Below, in pieces: positions 1 through 12,300 of a DNA stretch of 64,000 nucleotides. The position numbers were made by a program, and so were the translations under genes. A model generated the notes under the pieces. That model did not search any database and was not told the origin of the DNA. It saw only the letters and a list, made by a program, of their open reading frames with translations. The stretch comes from Isoetes taiwanensis (Eukaryota > Streptophyta > Lycopodiopsida > Isoetales > Isoetaceae), in NCBI GenBank assembly GCA_021234155.1, contig JAJEKV010000034.1, positions 14,308,671 to 14,372,670 on the forward strand, written 5' to 3'. How positions within the stretch are numbered: the stretch's first letter is position 1; every line of letters begins with the position of its first letter.

Positions 1-196
1 CATATCTTCGACACCGTAATAGTCCAAATGCTGAACATATCTGGCAAAAGCTCCATATCTTGAACCTTATGACCACATGCCCTTTGCATAATTTGAGCCG
101 TAAATATTAAATGGACATATTAAAGCTTTTATGTATCATGACCATAAAGTCTTGCGTATCATGACCACAAACCCACAGCAGGGAAAATCATTAGAA
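1..196. repeat. 190-bp dispersed repeat, copy 1
   Basis: The first ~196 bases recur almost exactly at 3739-3933. Both copies run through the same text, including a doubled TATCATGACCA motif, and both end in an A-rich tract just after AATCATTAG. Copy 1 is cut by the window edge. A shared 3' end followed by A-rich sequence suggests a retroposon end or the borders of a duplicated block. No coding capacity is seen. Confidence 0.8.
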
Positions 197-255
197 TAAA
201 TAAAAAAACCCTTCCTCCTTCCGTAGATAAGGGGGCCCTATTCTTTATCAAGCAG

Positions 256-1310
256 ACATGTAATAGTCTGTTTATAGCAACAAGGGGAGTAGGGCCTTGT
301 TGCTACAAGGGCCCTACCCCACCTATGTTCTTTTTGAAAAACATTCTACTCGCACTTATTGACAAGCTCCCTATAGTGTACCATTACTCTAACCATCAAC
401 GTTTGAATGGAATAAAGATAAAATTTGAGAGAGATTTACCTTGGAGGCAAGCCTGTATAGGCACAGCTTATAGCTACCAGTCCAAATGTCAACTGAAAGC
501 CATCAAAGTTTTCAGAACTTTATAGAGCAGGTTCCATACAATGTTAGCAGAAAATCATCAAATTTTTCAGAACATTATATTCCAAATAGCCCAATGGCAT
601 TTTCCAACAAGCCCAATGGCATTTTCCAAAGTGCCCAATGGCATTTTCCAACATGTACCATGGATCTTCAGCCTATGGAAAACTTGTATCAGAGTCATCA
701 TTTCCAGCCTATGCTAATGCCCATAAATGTTCAAGAAGGATTAGTAACAAATTATAAGCCAAACATGTAATGGTCTGTTTATAGCAACAAGGGGAGTAGG
801 GCCTTGTTGCTACAAGGGCCCTACCACACCTATGTTCTTTTTGAAAAACTGTCTATTCACACTTATTGGCAAGCTCCCTATAATGTACCATACTTCTAAC
901 CCTCAATGCTTGCTTCAGCAATGTACGCATTTGAATAGAATAAAGATAAAATTTGAGAGAGAATTACCTTGCAGGCAAGCCTGTTTGTATGGGCAAGGTT
1001 GTTGCTACCAGTCCAAACGTTAGCTGAAAATCAAAGTTTTCAGAACATTATGACGCAAGATGCATACAATGTTAGCAGAAAATCATCAAATTTTTGGAGC
1101 ATTATATTCCAAAAAGCCCAATGGCATTATCCAAAAAGCCCAATGGCATTTTCAAACATGCTCAATGGCATTTTCCAACTTATACCATGGATCTCCAGCC
1201 TATGGATTACATGTACCAGATTCATAATTTCGAACCTATCATTTATAGCTTATGCCCCTTCCTATAAATGTTCAAGAAGTATTAGTAACAAATTATACAC
1301 ACACATTACT
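256..1310. repeat. Tandem duplication, ~506-bp unit, two copies
   Basis: The motif CATGTAATAGTCTGTTTATA begins near 257 and returns near 763 with one change. Homology continues through a GGGCCTTGTTGCTACAAGGGCCC hairpin, a TATGTTCTTTTTGAAAAAC stretch and the later short repeats. The two units differ by many substitutions and small indels, so the duplication is not recent. The short ORFs in both units are not convincing genes. Confidence 0.85.
586..655. repeat. Short tandem repeat, ~20-bp CCCAATGGCATTTTCCA unit
   Basis: Three near-identical units of CCCAATGGCATTTTCCA lie in a row. The homologous place in the second 506-bp copy (about 1113-1180) also holds three or four degenerate units. The minisatellite therefore predates the large duplication. 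Confidence 0.8.
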
Positions 1311-1319
1311 TTAACCATT

Positions 1320-3738
1320 TCTTAAGGTCTCTAGTATAACTAGAGAACCGAGTAAGTAAGAAAAAAAAACCTTTTAAATCTGTTTAAAGCAGGACTTTTA
1401 CCTTTCATGGACTTTTGCAAAGACCACTTTGGGCCAATTTGCAGCCTTAAGCCAAAACAGTGTAAATTTGACTTAAGCCTTAAGAATGGTTAACATTTAT
1501 TAAATCACCAGAATTTACCAGAATCTATAGCCATTAACATTTTCGTCCAATAACAATTTCGTTTCGTCCATCATATTAAAACTTTGGCACATACATCATG
1601 TTTACCTTCAGGAAAGTTTAGAATTGACTTTTGAACACCATAAGATTACATAAACTTTGGGATCAATCCCATAGAACTCTCAGCAGACTTGATATCTTCA
1701 ATGTCGCAAATGTATCTTCAATGTCATCATGTCTTATAGCTTTCCAACTTGAATAAATAGGAAAACAAACCAAGGAGCAAGAAACACGGTTACTGCAGAG
1801 AACCAAAGGGACGCTTAGCCTTAATCAGGGTAAGAGCCTAAGCTACTAGCAGGTAAGCTATAGGTTTCTTGAGCTTAACGCCCTTCACCATATTTGTAAT
1901 CCAAACCACAATAGAGAGAGCATACATGCAATTGAAATTATGTGCAAAAAATACCAAGGGCCTCTGCCCTAGTTAAATAACTTGCATGCATCCTCTACTT
2001 TAAGCATGCATGCTAAAGAAGCCTCTAGCTATGCTAACTCTGCCAAAACAGTAAGTTAATTAAAGCATAGTGTGCGAATATCGTTATTGCCCCCTATATA
2101 GTAGCAGTATTATTTTCGAGAATTTATCGTTAACATTCATAAACCAGCATAAGCAACGTTACTTTGGACCTCTGAAATAAGCATAATTAGCAGATAAGCA
2201 TGTTCCTCTGCTTAATCAACCACATAGCGCATCTAAGACTACATGTAATATTTCAGGGAATAATATGTCATTTTAAAGTATTCTTGCACTTAGGCAGATT
2301 CTATTTAAGACTGACCAAATAGAGCCTTATTTCATGCCTACCTGCCATAGGCCTTAATTCAAGTATCTGTCTGTGCAACTTAACCCATGCAGAAATATGG
2401 TGCATTCTTAATCTGTGATCCAGCGTAAAACAAGCATACATATAGCCTGTGAACAAAATAGGGACAATACGATACCATGCCTTGAAAGTAATTCGTATGA
2501 AGATATAGAAATCAGATAATGGAATATAAGCACAAATCTAAATTCGATTACTATTGCAATGCACATAACCCTGGTCTTTATCAGATTCCCTGGTTATAGC
2601 AGAGAAACTACTAGTAGATCATGTCGCAAAGACTCTATATGAGTTGCAATCTTCAGGCATCAAATACTCAGCATGTTAATAATTAGAATCAGATCAGCTA
2701 AGTAACTTACAAACTGCAGTAGCATGCATATTCAGATATCAACGAATCATAGCTACGCCAATGCAATAGCAAAATGAAAACTAGGAACATAATGCAATGG
2801 ACAAATGGATTATGAGCTATCTGCATGTGTGGACAAGTGATCAATAAAAATTATTCAGACCTGAGAGGAGCTTGTTGCGTATGCATCAATGCCTCCAGCC
2901 ATGACACTTTGTACAGACCGTCATTTCCACTAGCACCATAAATATCGTGTTTATCCCAGCAAAATTGCATCTGATTGCACAAGTATTAATACCCTTTTCT
3001 TGTCACTCTCGCCTTCATTCTTGCATTCATTATAAGATTGCTTGTAGCAAGTGCGGAATTATCATCTCGAAATTTATCCGGTCATTCTCATCATAGAGAT
3101 TTCTGACCCTTTGTAGCAAATCTTTCTGAGTGAGATATTTTTCCTTGCTATAATCTCTTGATATCTCATCGTAATTCTCTTCTGTCATAGGTCGCATGCC
3201 TAATATCGAATGCCATCACCCATCGGCTATTACAACCAAATAAATAATGAGGTCGAAATCTTGAGTAGAATATGAGACCCATTGTCTCTTCATCGGATCG
3301 GCTGCATGCCATACATCAAAACTACCCTAATTAGGGTTCTTACAACCTCAAGAGCTAAATCTGGCGTCCTAGTTAAGGTTCTTATAACAAATCAATAATA
3401 GATCATTTTTCGAGCTATGTATAAATTTCGCAACCCTAATCTTTGCAAGATCGAGCCATACCTTTCATCTATGGTTGAGAATCAATCCACGAATCAGAGC
3501 TTGACCCGGATGTTTGGTTCTCGTTCATCACGTCTGTTAAATGCGGATGCGGTGCAATTAGGGTTTCAAACACGCTTTACCTTAGTATTTTCCCATTGAA
3601 ACCGCATGCAATTTCCAGCCCAAGGTAGAAATAATACCTTTTCATAAAAAATTGAAAACCATATGACAATAGGACCTATGCAAATATTAATTTTGAGCAT
3701 AGATCACCTTGTGCCTTGGGTAATGTATCGTGCACATG
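1320..3738. other. AT-rich stretch without a recognisable gene
   Basis: No ORF longer than about 60 codons with a recognisable product was found. The sequence is moderately AT-rich with scattered short direct repeats. It lies between the two copies of the 190-bp repeat, so it could be the body of a degenerate mobile element. No coding domain or clear termini were identified. Confidence 0.5.
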
Positions 3739-3956
3739 CATATCTTCGACACCGTAATAGTCCAAATGCTGAACATATCTGGCAAAAGCTCCATATCTTG
3801 AACCTTATGACCACATGCCCTTTGCATAATTTGAGCCGTAAATATTAAATGGACATATTAAAGCTTTGCGTATCATGACCATAAAGTCTTGCGTATCATG
3901 ACCACAAACCCACAGCAGGAAAAATCATTAGAAAAAAAAAAAAAAAAAAAAAAAAA
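3739..3956. repeat. 190-bp dispersed repeat, copy 2, ending in poly(A)
   Basis: This is a near-identical copy of bases 1-196. Immediately after AATCATTAG it runs into about 25 consecutive A residues (3931-3956). The homologous tail at 190-200 is shorter and interrupted. A tail-length difference of this kind is usual between retroposon copies, but no coding region or target duplication was identified. Confidence 0.75.
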
Positions 3957-4480
3957 GATAGATGCCAAACAGAAAAGGATCACCATAACTTGAGGCAGTA
4001 CCTTGACACTTGTTTCCTCAACACGCTTTAGAATGTTAACGCCCTTCATCAAGTCAAGACGGTATATTACCATCACTAGATACATTCCACACTTGAGTGG
4101 GGCCTGCAATGCTACATGTGTACCCATCTACCCATGAAAAAATGCAGACTTATAGCTTCACTTCACCTCAGAATTGAGACATGCAGATAGATTGGGGAGG
4201 CATGCCAGAACAACCTTTGTCAGTATTGCCAATTGGAAGTTATTGAGCATGAGAGTCACATCCTTCAGATTTGTTTGGCATATGACCACATTTGGGCACG
4301 TTACGGTGAGTTGGTCCAGCCCAATCAGCCGTTGCATGTGATGTTAAGCACGGCTTTAGTGTGACTGCTGGGATCATATCTTCAAGAAGTGAGGGATATA
4401 CGTACTCAGATGTATCTTCGGACACTACCTTGAGGTATAGTGTATTTGTACAGTTTGTCAAAATTCTTATTATTCAAAGT
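3957..4480. other. Non-coding stretch
   Basis: Short ORFs on the minus strand (3873-4127 and 4240-4461) have low-complexity or nondescript translations. No domain was recognised. Confidence 0.4.
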
Positions 4481-4481
4481 T

Positions 4482-4625
4482 TTTTCCTCGAATAACCCTT
4501 CGAGGAAGGGGAGGAGGGATAATCCTGACAGTAATACTTCTATTGTGCTCCTTGATTGGGTCCCATAGGCTGATTGGTCTCCGTGGACGATAAAAAATTA
4601 ATTCCATTCCATTCAATTCAATTCT
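4482..4625 (+). repeat. Retroposon-like 3' end with hairpin and ATTCA-type tail, copy 1
   Basis: A hairpin with 9-bp arms (TTCCTCGAA at 4484-4492, TTCGAGGAA at 4499-4507) is followed about 80 bp later by TGGACGATAAA and a simple ATTCA-like tail. A diverged copy with the same order of landmarks is at about 21448-21575. The tail part recurs inverted at about 24131-24190. The shared order and simple tail fit the 3' end of a dispersed retroposon. Confidence 0.5.
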
Positions 4626-7340
4626 TTAGAATAAATGTACCTGTGGAGCTCAAGAACGTAAGAGTTTATACATTCTTGTCGAACAATAGCTAGTGGTAAT
4701 GGAGGACTTGGCTAGAGTGGCATGCGTAATAGATAAGAAAAGAACTTGGGGGGTGGGGGTGGTCAATCAGTGAGGAGGAAATGGCTATAGTTACAAAAAC
4801 AAACTGGAATCCAGAAGAAGACAAGGTAAGAAAGGAGGAATTGGAAAGAACAACATAAGGAAAAATCAAGGATAAAGGGCAGTTAGTTGAAGACCCATCT
4901 CCCAGCAAGGAAATGGTAGGTTCTCGACACAAAGAAAGATGGGCAAACTTGGGCCAGCAGAGGAATGGAAAATGAATATTGCAACTACACGATGGAATGT
5001 GGATGGTTGCTTTCTGAGAAGGTAAAAATCCTGTGTATATTGCTTTAAGGTGCACTGCCATAAACACATGCGGATTCATCACCCGTATGATCAATGGAAC
5101 AAGACAAGATATAGTGAATGGGCTCCAAGATATATAGACGATATAGTATAAAAGGATGAAATAAAAATTAGATATAAGTTACACAATTAACTTTATTAAT
5201 AGTTCATTGGTACATCATTCTTGAGTGATATAATATAATATATGATAATTGCGAATATAAGGAGAAAATGCATAGGGGGTCATCTATGACATCTAGCTGA
5301 GGCATTATAGCCGGACCTTAGGGCATGTTGGAAGTTGAGTTCAAATATCTCATGGGAATAATTAGAAACCTTTTTTCTTCTTACTAAGGAATGGACCCGC
5401 AACAACTTAGACCTAAAATTTAACATCCCTAAATCAATCAACTGCCTACTTTCTCTCATTTTTAGCACCCAAAGTGCTAGCACTGGACAAATCAATCGTT
5501 TCTGATATCAATCCCACCAAGCCAATAACCTCTCAAGCACGACTATGGCGATCTACTAAGCTTCTTTCACCCCTCTCCAACAGCGGGGGAAAATTGATGG
5601 ATGACACTTTCAAGCTTTTGATTTATCTCAAAATTACCTTCCCCTCTACCTAAAATCAATTAACACTAATAGAAGTCCCAAAACTAATGGTCAAAATAGT
5701 CACAAAATAGGCATCCTATACATATTGAAAGATATGTCATACACGACCAATGGTAAAAGTCTATTTCAAGAAGGTGTGTGAGTGAAGCATCAAAATGCAA
5801 CTCAAAGAAGACACTCCAACTAGATATAATGATGTGATAAGATGCAAGATAGAGTCATAAAAGATAGATGAACTAGATTGCCATGATGCTTTCAACCCGC
5901 ATGCACAGGAGTAAGACAAAATGCCCTAGTTTAAGTTACAAAAAGCCTAAAACCCTAAAGTTTAAAGCGGTGGATTGACAACTAAGGATTAGGACTCTTG
6001 AGGATGATGCAATTCAAGTTATCAATGTCCACATGAACTTGGCGGCCAAACATATGAAGCTTATGAAGGTGGACAAAGTTGCTAGCTCATTGCAATATGG
6101 GCCGGATGTTTCTTGGAATTTATACGAAGCTTCCACATTCTCAAGTGGCTAACAAAGTTGTTAATGATGTGGACATGCAATATTACAAAAGTAGTCAAAG
6201 GAGAACCTTTCATTCTCATAAAACTAAAGTAGAGAGTATCAACTTTTAGGAACGTCGCTACGATGATACATGAATTAGATAAAATCCAATCCTATACATT
6301 GTATAAGTGGCACGTAGTCAAACCCTAACTCTATTTTTGCGACATTATGTCTTTACTGAGGATGTTATAAACTTAAGATATTGTTACTTTCCAATGCTAC
6401 CTATATATCATCAAAGTCCTCAAAAGATATTCACATGGTTGATTCTTGTAGAATTTTTATGTTTTAAGCTATCTAAAATCATTGGTTCATTTGATTTCCA
6501 CCATCAAAGAATAATACGTACCCATTGGATGTTGATTTGATAAATGCATTGGTGGTCCTAGACATGTAGTTATTCTTGATATAATTGGATATAGATTACT
6601 ATGTTTTGCAGATGCTTGACTTTAGACTTCTATATATTTTTGTGAGAATAGGAGGGACAATCACGTGAAAAATGAAATTTCAATGAATGTTAACTTTTTC
6701 TTTTTCTTTTATCTTTTTTATTTTTTATTTTTTTTGCTTGATATTAATAGAAAATTTAACATTCCCAATGTATTGATGAACATGTTTTTGTTTCTTGACC
6801 TTAAAAGGAATTTGAACCTAAATATCGAATTCTCTGTAAATGAATCTCAATTTTTGCAGTAAAGATATGCTTATTTCTCTTTACTACACTCAGATTGGAA
6901 TTTCCAATAAGGTACTAAAGTTAATATTAGTTAAACTAAGTAGTCATAGGCTTCACCCATTAACTCATAGGATGCAAATGCGCATCATAGTGCAATGATA
7001 TGTGACACAAAATGAGAGGGAAGGATTACGTAACAACGGACATGGTCATGTATGAAATTATAATGAAATCAAAAATCATACCAAAAAATTCACAAATCAA
7101 CTTAAATGAAGAGAGACAACAATATTCGTAATTAATCCTGGAAATGGAACTTAGTGTGATCATTATCTAGTTCCTTGGGGCCATTTCTTGGCAAGATAGT
7201 GAACACCAAAATATGAGGAAAAATGACAAAATATGATGAAGAAAAGATATGCACATGAATATTAATTACAATATGACAATGATGATTATATCGCATAATC
7301 AACTCTATAACTCAAGAGAAGGATTATCAATCTTTACACA
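4626..7340. other. AT-rich non-coding stretch
   Basis: No gene was recognised. Weak ORFs at 4690-5094(-), 5280-5495(-), 6307-6540(+) and 6665-6862(+) lack conserved motifs. The sequence looks like old, degraded repeat DNA. Confidence 0.4.
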
Positions 7341-7362
7341 ATAGATAGATAGATAGATATAT
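7341..7362. repeat. (ATAG)n microsatellite
   Basis: About five tandem AGAT units are followed by ATATAT. Confidence 0.85.
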
Positions 7363-7671
7363 ACTACTTTAACATCCACTGGAACTCTACAACGGGCTAT
7401 AGAACGGGTCTATACATAGTGCAACTTTGGGCAGTCTCGAACTCAAGACTTACATGTTCTAGGACTAGTGTGTTACAGCATTGACGTCATGGCAGCATAT
7501 GATGATTCCTTCTCACATACACATTCATTGACATTCTTAGCACACACTACACATGACGAGACTTGCACTCACCCACTTCTCACTCTAGTGCCGTCACACC
7601 ATTCTCTCTCTAGGATTAGGGTTTTGCCTACACTCACTCACTAGGGTTTTTCCTCCACACTCTAGTCAAGC

Positions 7672-8032
7672 CTAAATTGTTGTACAAAGCATGTTTTGAG
7701 TCCCCATTTTGATTTCTAAGCATCCAAAATGCTCTTCGAGCGACATCTTTGCTTTACCCTAAATTCCTGCCATAAATTCTTGTCTGCCCCAAATTGTTGT
7801 GTGTAGGATATCTTTGAGTCTCCATTTTGGATTCTAAGCATCCAAGATGACCTTCTAGAAAAATATCTAGTTTGCTTTAAATTTCTATCCTAAATTCTGG
7901 TCTGCTCCAAACTATTGTGCGAAGAACATTTTTAAGTCCCGTTTTGGATTCTAAACATCCAAAACTTCCCTCGAGCAACATCTCCATTTTACTCTCAATT
8001 TCTACCCTTAATTCCTCTCTACCCAAGGATAG
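7672..8032. repeat. Tandem repeat, three units of ~118 bp
   Basis: Landmarks recur in the same order in each unit: CCATTTTG(G)ATTCTAA, then CATCCAAAA, then a CCTAAATTCC-like segment, then CCAAATTGTTGTG. The first landmark falls near 7699, 7818 and 7936, giving a period of about 118 bp. The units have diverged by substitutions and small indels. No coding meaning is apparent. Confidence 0.8.
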
Positions 8033-8411
8033 GTTCCATATGTATGAAATGTAGAAAACTTAGTCAATAAAATAGTGATTACACACTTGTAGTTTTCAAT
8101 TTTAATGAGACAATAATTCAGCGAGACTTACTTAGCATTCAAACAATGGGATACACATACTATAGAGTGTATAAATGTGAACTTAGATTCTCCTTAGATT
8201 AAGTTAGACCATTGTTATACAAAATATTGTTTATTTGATATTGATTGAAGCATTGTTCGCTGCTTATTATCAAACCATTGAAGCATACCTCGAGAGCTCA
8301 AGGACTCAACTTCTAAATCCAAATTGATCTCAATCAATCCACACATTATATCATTGGAGTCTCATTCTAAACACACATTCAGTCGGTTAGTTTTCTTGTT
8401 GGATTATCTCT

Positions 8412-8690
8412 CTGATACTAAGCTATTCGACTGAGCTATCCCCATGGCACCACTGTCGACATGATTCTTGATTCCTTTTTATAGATCATTGCAACCAAAT
8501 ATCAAATATTTATTTCCTCTTTTCGTATGCTTGTGTAACCCTAAGATATAATATTATTAAAATCCAATGGTTGTATATATGCCTCATTTCACATGTCATG
8601 ATCATTCAGCTCAACTTGCCTTATATCTGCAATTCGACGTTCAATTATATGGCATAATATAATAGCTTACAATTTCTACATTCCCCCTTC
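8412..8690 (-). mobile_element. Possible LTR with upstream polypurine tract (minus strand)
   Basis: Read on the minus strand, a purine run (GAAGGGGGAA, about 8682-8691) is followed directly by TGTAGAAATTGTAAG, as at the start of a 3' LTR. About 260 bases further on the minus strand is AGTATCAGAGA, close to the usual plant initiator-Met primer-binding site TGGTATCAGAG. A polypurine tract before and a primer-site-like motif after one LTR would imply a tandem arrangement, or chance. No second LTR copy was found. Confidence 0.35.
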
Positions 8691-8877
8691 ATGCCATATC
8701 AAGCTTAATCATCACTATAATTTTTCAGATGCTATTTCTTAAGTCATCTTATCTTTACTTCTTACTGCATAAGGTTCTTGATGCAATAATTAACTGTCAG
8801 CTGCAACCTGTATTTGCATATATACTTCCAGCTTCTTCATATCATATCATATCATATTATATTCTTGTCGAGGGAAT

Positions 8878-9552
8878 GTGGTGATCCAAGAAGAGCCACG
8901 AAGAACCCAAGCCAACTTCGAGTTGGAGGAGGAGGAAGAAACGAAAGAACCATTGGATCAGAAAGCTGATCAAGTGGAGGAGGAAAGAGAGGAGCAAGTT
9001 GGGGAGCCATCGAACCCCAATGCTCGACAGCCATCCCGTTGTATGGCCAAAGCCATTGAAGCAGACGGAAAAGAAATAAAAGGCGAGAGAGAAACCCTTC
9101 AAGCTCAAACACGACATAGAGTTCGAGACGAAGAAGGTGGCCTTTAAAGTATACTTCAGGCGATGGATCAGGTACAATGATTGGTATTGTAAGCAGAATA
9201 TATCAAAGTATGTGAAGGGTGACAGACCACAGAACAATCCTAAGCCCCCTCCACCTCGAACAAGGATGCTCAAGTGGGTCCATCACAGCCTAAATCCAAG
9301 CACAATTGAGCATTTCAGAAGATCCGACACTTTCAATAGTGCACAAAACTTTTGATCCAAAAAGCACCCTTTGAGAGCCTCCTCGGAGAAGTAATGCAGG
9401 AGTTCAAGGCAGATGATCGGGTCACCTCGATGATGGTGCTTGCCTTGCAAGAGGCATGGATGCAGAGCTCGTCCAGCTCTTGAAAGAGGGGAACCTCCGC
9501 ACCATTCATGCCAAGCGGATTACTGTTATGTCCAAGGACCTTTCTCAAGGAG
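8878..9552 (+). pseudogene. Frameshifted coding relic, unknown family
   Basis: The first open segment (8878-9147) encodes a very acidic, glutamate-rich stretch. Homology-like coding then moves to another frame, reading KLKHDIEFETKKVAFKVYF to about 9355 with aromatic and basic residues and a PKPPPPR run. A third shift gives a plausible stretch ending in LLKEGNLRTIHAKRITVMSK up to about 9550. Codon-like texture with at least two frame breaks indicates a decayed ORF, not noise. I do not recognise the family. It may be the gag-like ORF of a retroelement or another mobile-element protein, and it may share its origin with the relics at 10240-11702. Confidence 0.45.
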
Positions 9553-9669
9553 GATTCGAAAAGATAAAATTTAGGAACTTTTATGTAAAAATTTTGACGT
9601 TAATATGTACAAAACTTTGGAATTAATGGAAGACCTGCTAAAATTTTGGTTAAAGAAGAGAAACTTAGG

Positions 9670-9962
9670 TCAAGTCCAGGGATCACTCCACGCCAAACGG
9701 CATTCCGAGACCCTCAAAAATCTCATCCGCGTGGAGTAACCCAGTTTGCCCAAGTTCTTGTTTCTAAGTATTGGATTTTTGAGAGATAAGTTGGTAATAG
9801 GCTAGAAGTAAACAAATGTTGCATCCTAGCATCTTATATCGACCAAATAGGGTAAATTTGAACCGAAACAGATCCATCCAAGTCACTCCACGCCAAACGG
9901 CATTCTAGGACTCTCAAAAATTCCATCTGCACGGAGTAACTCGGTTTGATCCAGTTTGACCA
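9670..9962. repeat. Two copies of an ~85-bp repeat flanking TE relics
   Basis: ACTCCACGCCAAACGGCATT occurs at about 9685 and 9896. Each copy is followed by CTCAAAAAT, then CCATCYGC(G/A)CGGAGTAAC, then AGTTTG. Inside each copy ACTCC(A)CG and CG(T)GGAGT form an inverted pair. The copies are about 215 bp apart. Confidence 0.75.
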
Positions 9963-10239
9963 AAGTTGACCAACAATCACCCATTAAGCCCCATTCAGTA
10001 TGTCTTGCATTGTTTTAGTTAGATTAGCTCTTCAAATCATCAAATTGGTCCATTATACTTTCTAAAACCTAGATTTCTCTAATAGGTAGTTCCAGCGCGA
10101 AAACTTAGGAAATCCTAGTCTATATAAGGGAACCCCATTTGACCCTTTTTCTCATTAAACTTGAGTTCTCCCTGCTTAGGCAAATTTGCAGCCTTTTTGT
10201 CATCTCTATGAACCATTTTCTACTCCACTCTCCATTCCC

Positions 10240-11226
10240 ATGGCACCTACCAACTTCATCAAATGGTACAATGACACCAACCACATCAGTGTGGTACCCA
10301 TTGAAGAGTACGACCAACAAGTCCTACCTTAGGAAGTTACCATCCCACCAAGGGGAGGGAAATGGGTCTCCTTAGAGGCACTCAGTCAAGTGCTGGGTAA
10401 GAGCGCAAGGGTCAATAAACTGATTTGGCACCGGACGAGGAGCATGCCAGATTACATGAGATGTAAAGCCCAAAAGCATAGGTACATGTCATTGCAGGTA
10501 GCTTTAGCAGCATTCATGCACTTCAATGCCATCAACAAAGTAAAGGAACCATCCAAACAACCATTGGACTTAGTACCCTTGAGCACAAGGGTAAATCAAT
10601 GCTTCATCCAACAGTTCGACTCCACTGGATATGTTTTTCGTGGTACTTCTTCAGGACAACTTCAGCTTGAGGCAGATTCTGAGGCAGATTATGAAGAAGA
10701 GGAGGAAGAAGATGAGGATGAGGAGAGAAGGGCTGGCAGAAAGGATGGAAAGGCAAGTTGAGAGGCATGAGGAAGAAATGAGAAGAGCCACATAACCACC
10801 TATAGGCATAACAGCCTTATCCCTAGTGGTCATCGAAGGGAGGAGTACCTCGTTGCCAACAACATCCTCCAGCTACCATATTGCTTGGAGGACAGATTAA
10901 GAATAGATGAGCTCTTAGGCCTCATGGCAGAAGAACAGCAGAGAGACCTCATCCATTATACACACCAAGAATTTGCCCGAGAGGTAGTAGAGCAGCACTC
11001 CTACGTGGGGAAAACAATGTCAGATGTGGCAGCTTATGAGTACATAAGACAGACCTTTCAACAACAACAACTGTTCATATCAGAGGAAGAGTCTCAAGCA
11101 ATCCAAAGGAACTTATACAAGCGAGGCAAAGGACCAAGCACGACCTGCCCTCTTCGATCAAGCAGCGTGAGAGAGAGGACTCACATCAACTTGGAGTGCT
11201 CCGCCAGCACTACAGAGGGACGATGA
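10240..11226 (+). pseudogene. Degenerate ORF with acidic tract, unknown family
   Basis: An ATG at 10240 opens a frame (MAPTNFIKWYNDTNHISVV) that meets a single TAG at 10330-10332, then continues to a TGA at 10759. It encodes a stretch with WVSLEALSQVLGK and a glutamate/aspartate tract (about residues 150-168). Coding texture resumes in the same frame at about 10830-11226 (LPYCLEDRLRIDELLGLMAE and a helical, Gln-rich section). The one stop plus a short disrupted linker shows a recently broken reading frame. No catalytic motif, zinc finger or transmembrane segment is visible. It is followed immediately by the relic at 11219-11702, and the pair resembles a structural, gag-like protein of an unidentified element. 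Confidence 0.5.
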
Positions 11227-11702
11227 TGATCTCTTGGTAGTTGACATCTACGGCAGCTTAGTGGGGAGAAAGGGCACAGGTGCAGGGAAAGCAAAGGCAG
11301 GGTCCCAAAGGGGGAAAGCTCTTCGCTACTATCTTCTAGCCTCAAGCCAAGGGCAGATGATAGTGTTCCACAAGGACTTCACTCCAAGGGGGGGAGAGGC
11401 TGTCGCTCTCCGCATTTCACTAATAGGCTTTGGCAGGCATGTTAAGATAAAAAAAAAATATAGATCACGTCATTTTCTTCAAGAGGTCAGTGGCACTATA
11501 TAGCTTAGATTTCGCACAAGGGCATCTACACGACACACCTCTGGCAATAGTAGCAGCCACGACACCCGAGCTTCCAGCACCCCAGTTGGCTCGAGCACTG
11601 GAGGGAGCAACTTCACGAAACATTCTCCGAAACATCGGGAAAGGCCTCATGCTAGAAGACATTAAGCAGTTTTTCAAGTCCAAGCGCCGATCTCGGGATT
11701 AG
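11219..11702 (+). pseudogene. Coding relic downstream of 10240 ORF, unknown
   Basis: Two overlapping frames carry sensible protein texture. The first is 11234-11503, with DIYGSLVGRK and a Gly/Ala/Lys-rich part followed by ALRYYLLASSQGQMIVFHKD. It is lost at a run of nine A residues (about 11450-11458). The second is 11490-11702, ending in IKQFFKSKRRSRD and a TAG. The homopolymer is a likely indel site. No known domain was recognised. Base composition is higher in GC than the surroundings, as is the case for the relic just upstream. Confidence 0.4.
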
Positions 11703-11964
11703 ATCCTCCAAGTTTTGAAATAGCTTCGAATGTTTTGATATATGAATATGTTGTCACAATTACTGGAGTTGCAATTGTATAACTATTGTATGATTAATAG
11801 AATCCTATTTTATCTTGATTTCTTTTATGTTTGAAATAAATCAACATAGAAGTATCACATAAGGTTCTCAAATTATCCAATTGGTATGATTGTGGTAGTG
11901 TTTGGCGAAAAATAGGGGAGAGGTTATTTCTTACTATGATTTCGTTAGTGGTTTGGGGAGAGAT

Positions 11965-11986
11965 ATTAGGGTTAGGGTTAAAAAAA
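11965..11986. repeat. Two TTAGGG units (telomere-box-like)
   Basis: ATTAGGGTTAGGGTTAAAA is a short stretch resembling the plant telomere or telo-box motif. It is too short to indicate an interstitial telomere array. Confidence 0.4.
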
Positions 11987-12084
11987 AACTGGATGTTGGC
12001 TAATTGTGGCAGTTGATGTGGTGGCTGCTGTCCGAGCATGGCGGGAAGCTGAGACGCGAGGGAAGCAGAGGTAGTCCGGCAGGC

Positions 12085-12300
12085 CTGAGGGGCTTGTGGA
12101 GAAACGTTGCTGAGAAACCGGCTTCGCTGAGAATCTTTGCTGAGAAGCCGGTTGCAGAGGGCGAGGCAGGGCAGAGAAATCTTTGCCGAGAAATCTTGGC
12201 TGTCAAATCTTTGCTGAGGAATCTTTGCAGAGGGCGAAGCAGGGCAGAGAACAGCGAGGCAGAGAAGGGCGAGGCAGGGCGAAAAGGGCGAGAAGTGGAC
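12085..12300. repeat. GC-rich degenerate minisatellite
   Basis: Variants of GCTGAGAAATCTTTG and GCAGAGGGCGAGGCAGGGC alternate several times. ORFs run through it in more than one frame because the repeat lacks stops. They are not evidence for genes. Confidence 0.75.

Noticed and set aside
8412-8424. Definite initiator-Met primer-binding site
   Set aside because: AGTATCAGAGA is one or two bases off and would require an unusual tandem LTR arrangement. It is kept only as part of a low-confidence LTR call.
11965-11986. Interstitial telomere repeat
   Set aside because: Only two units are present, which is expected by chance and common as plant telo-box motifs.
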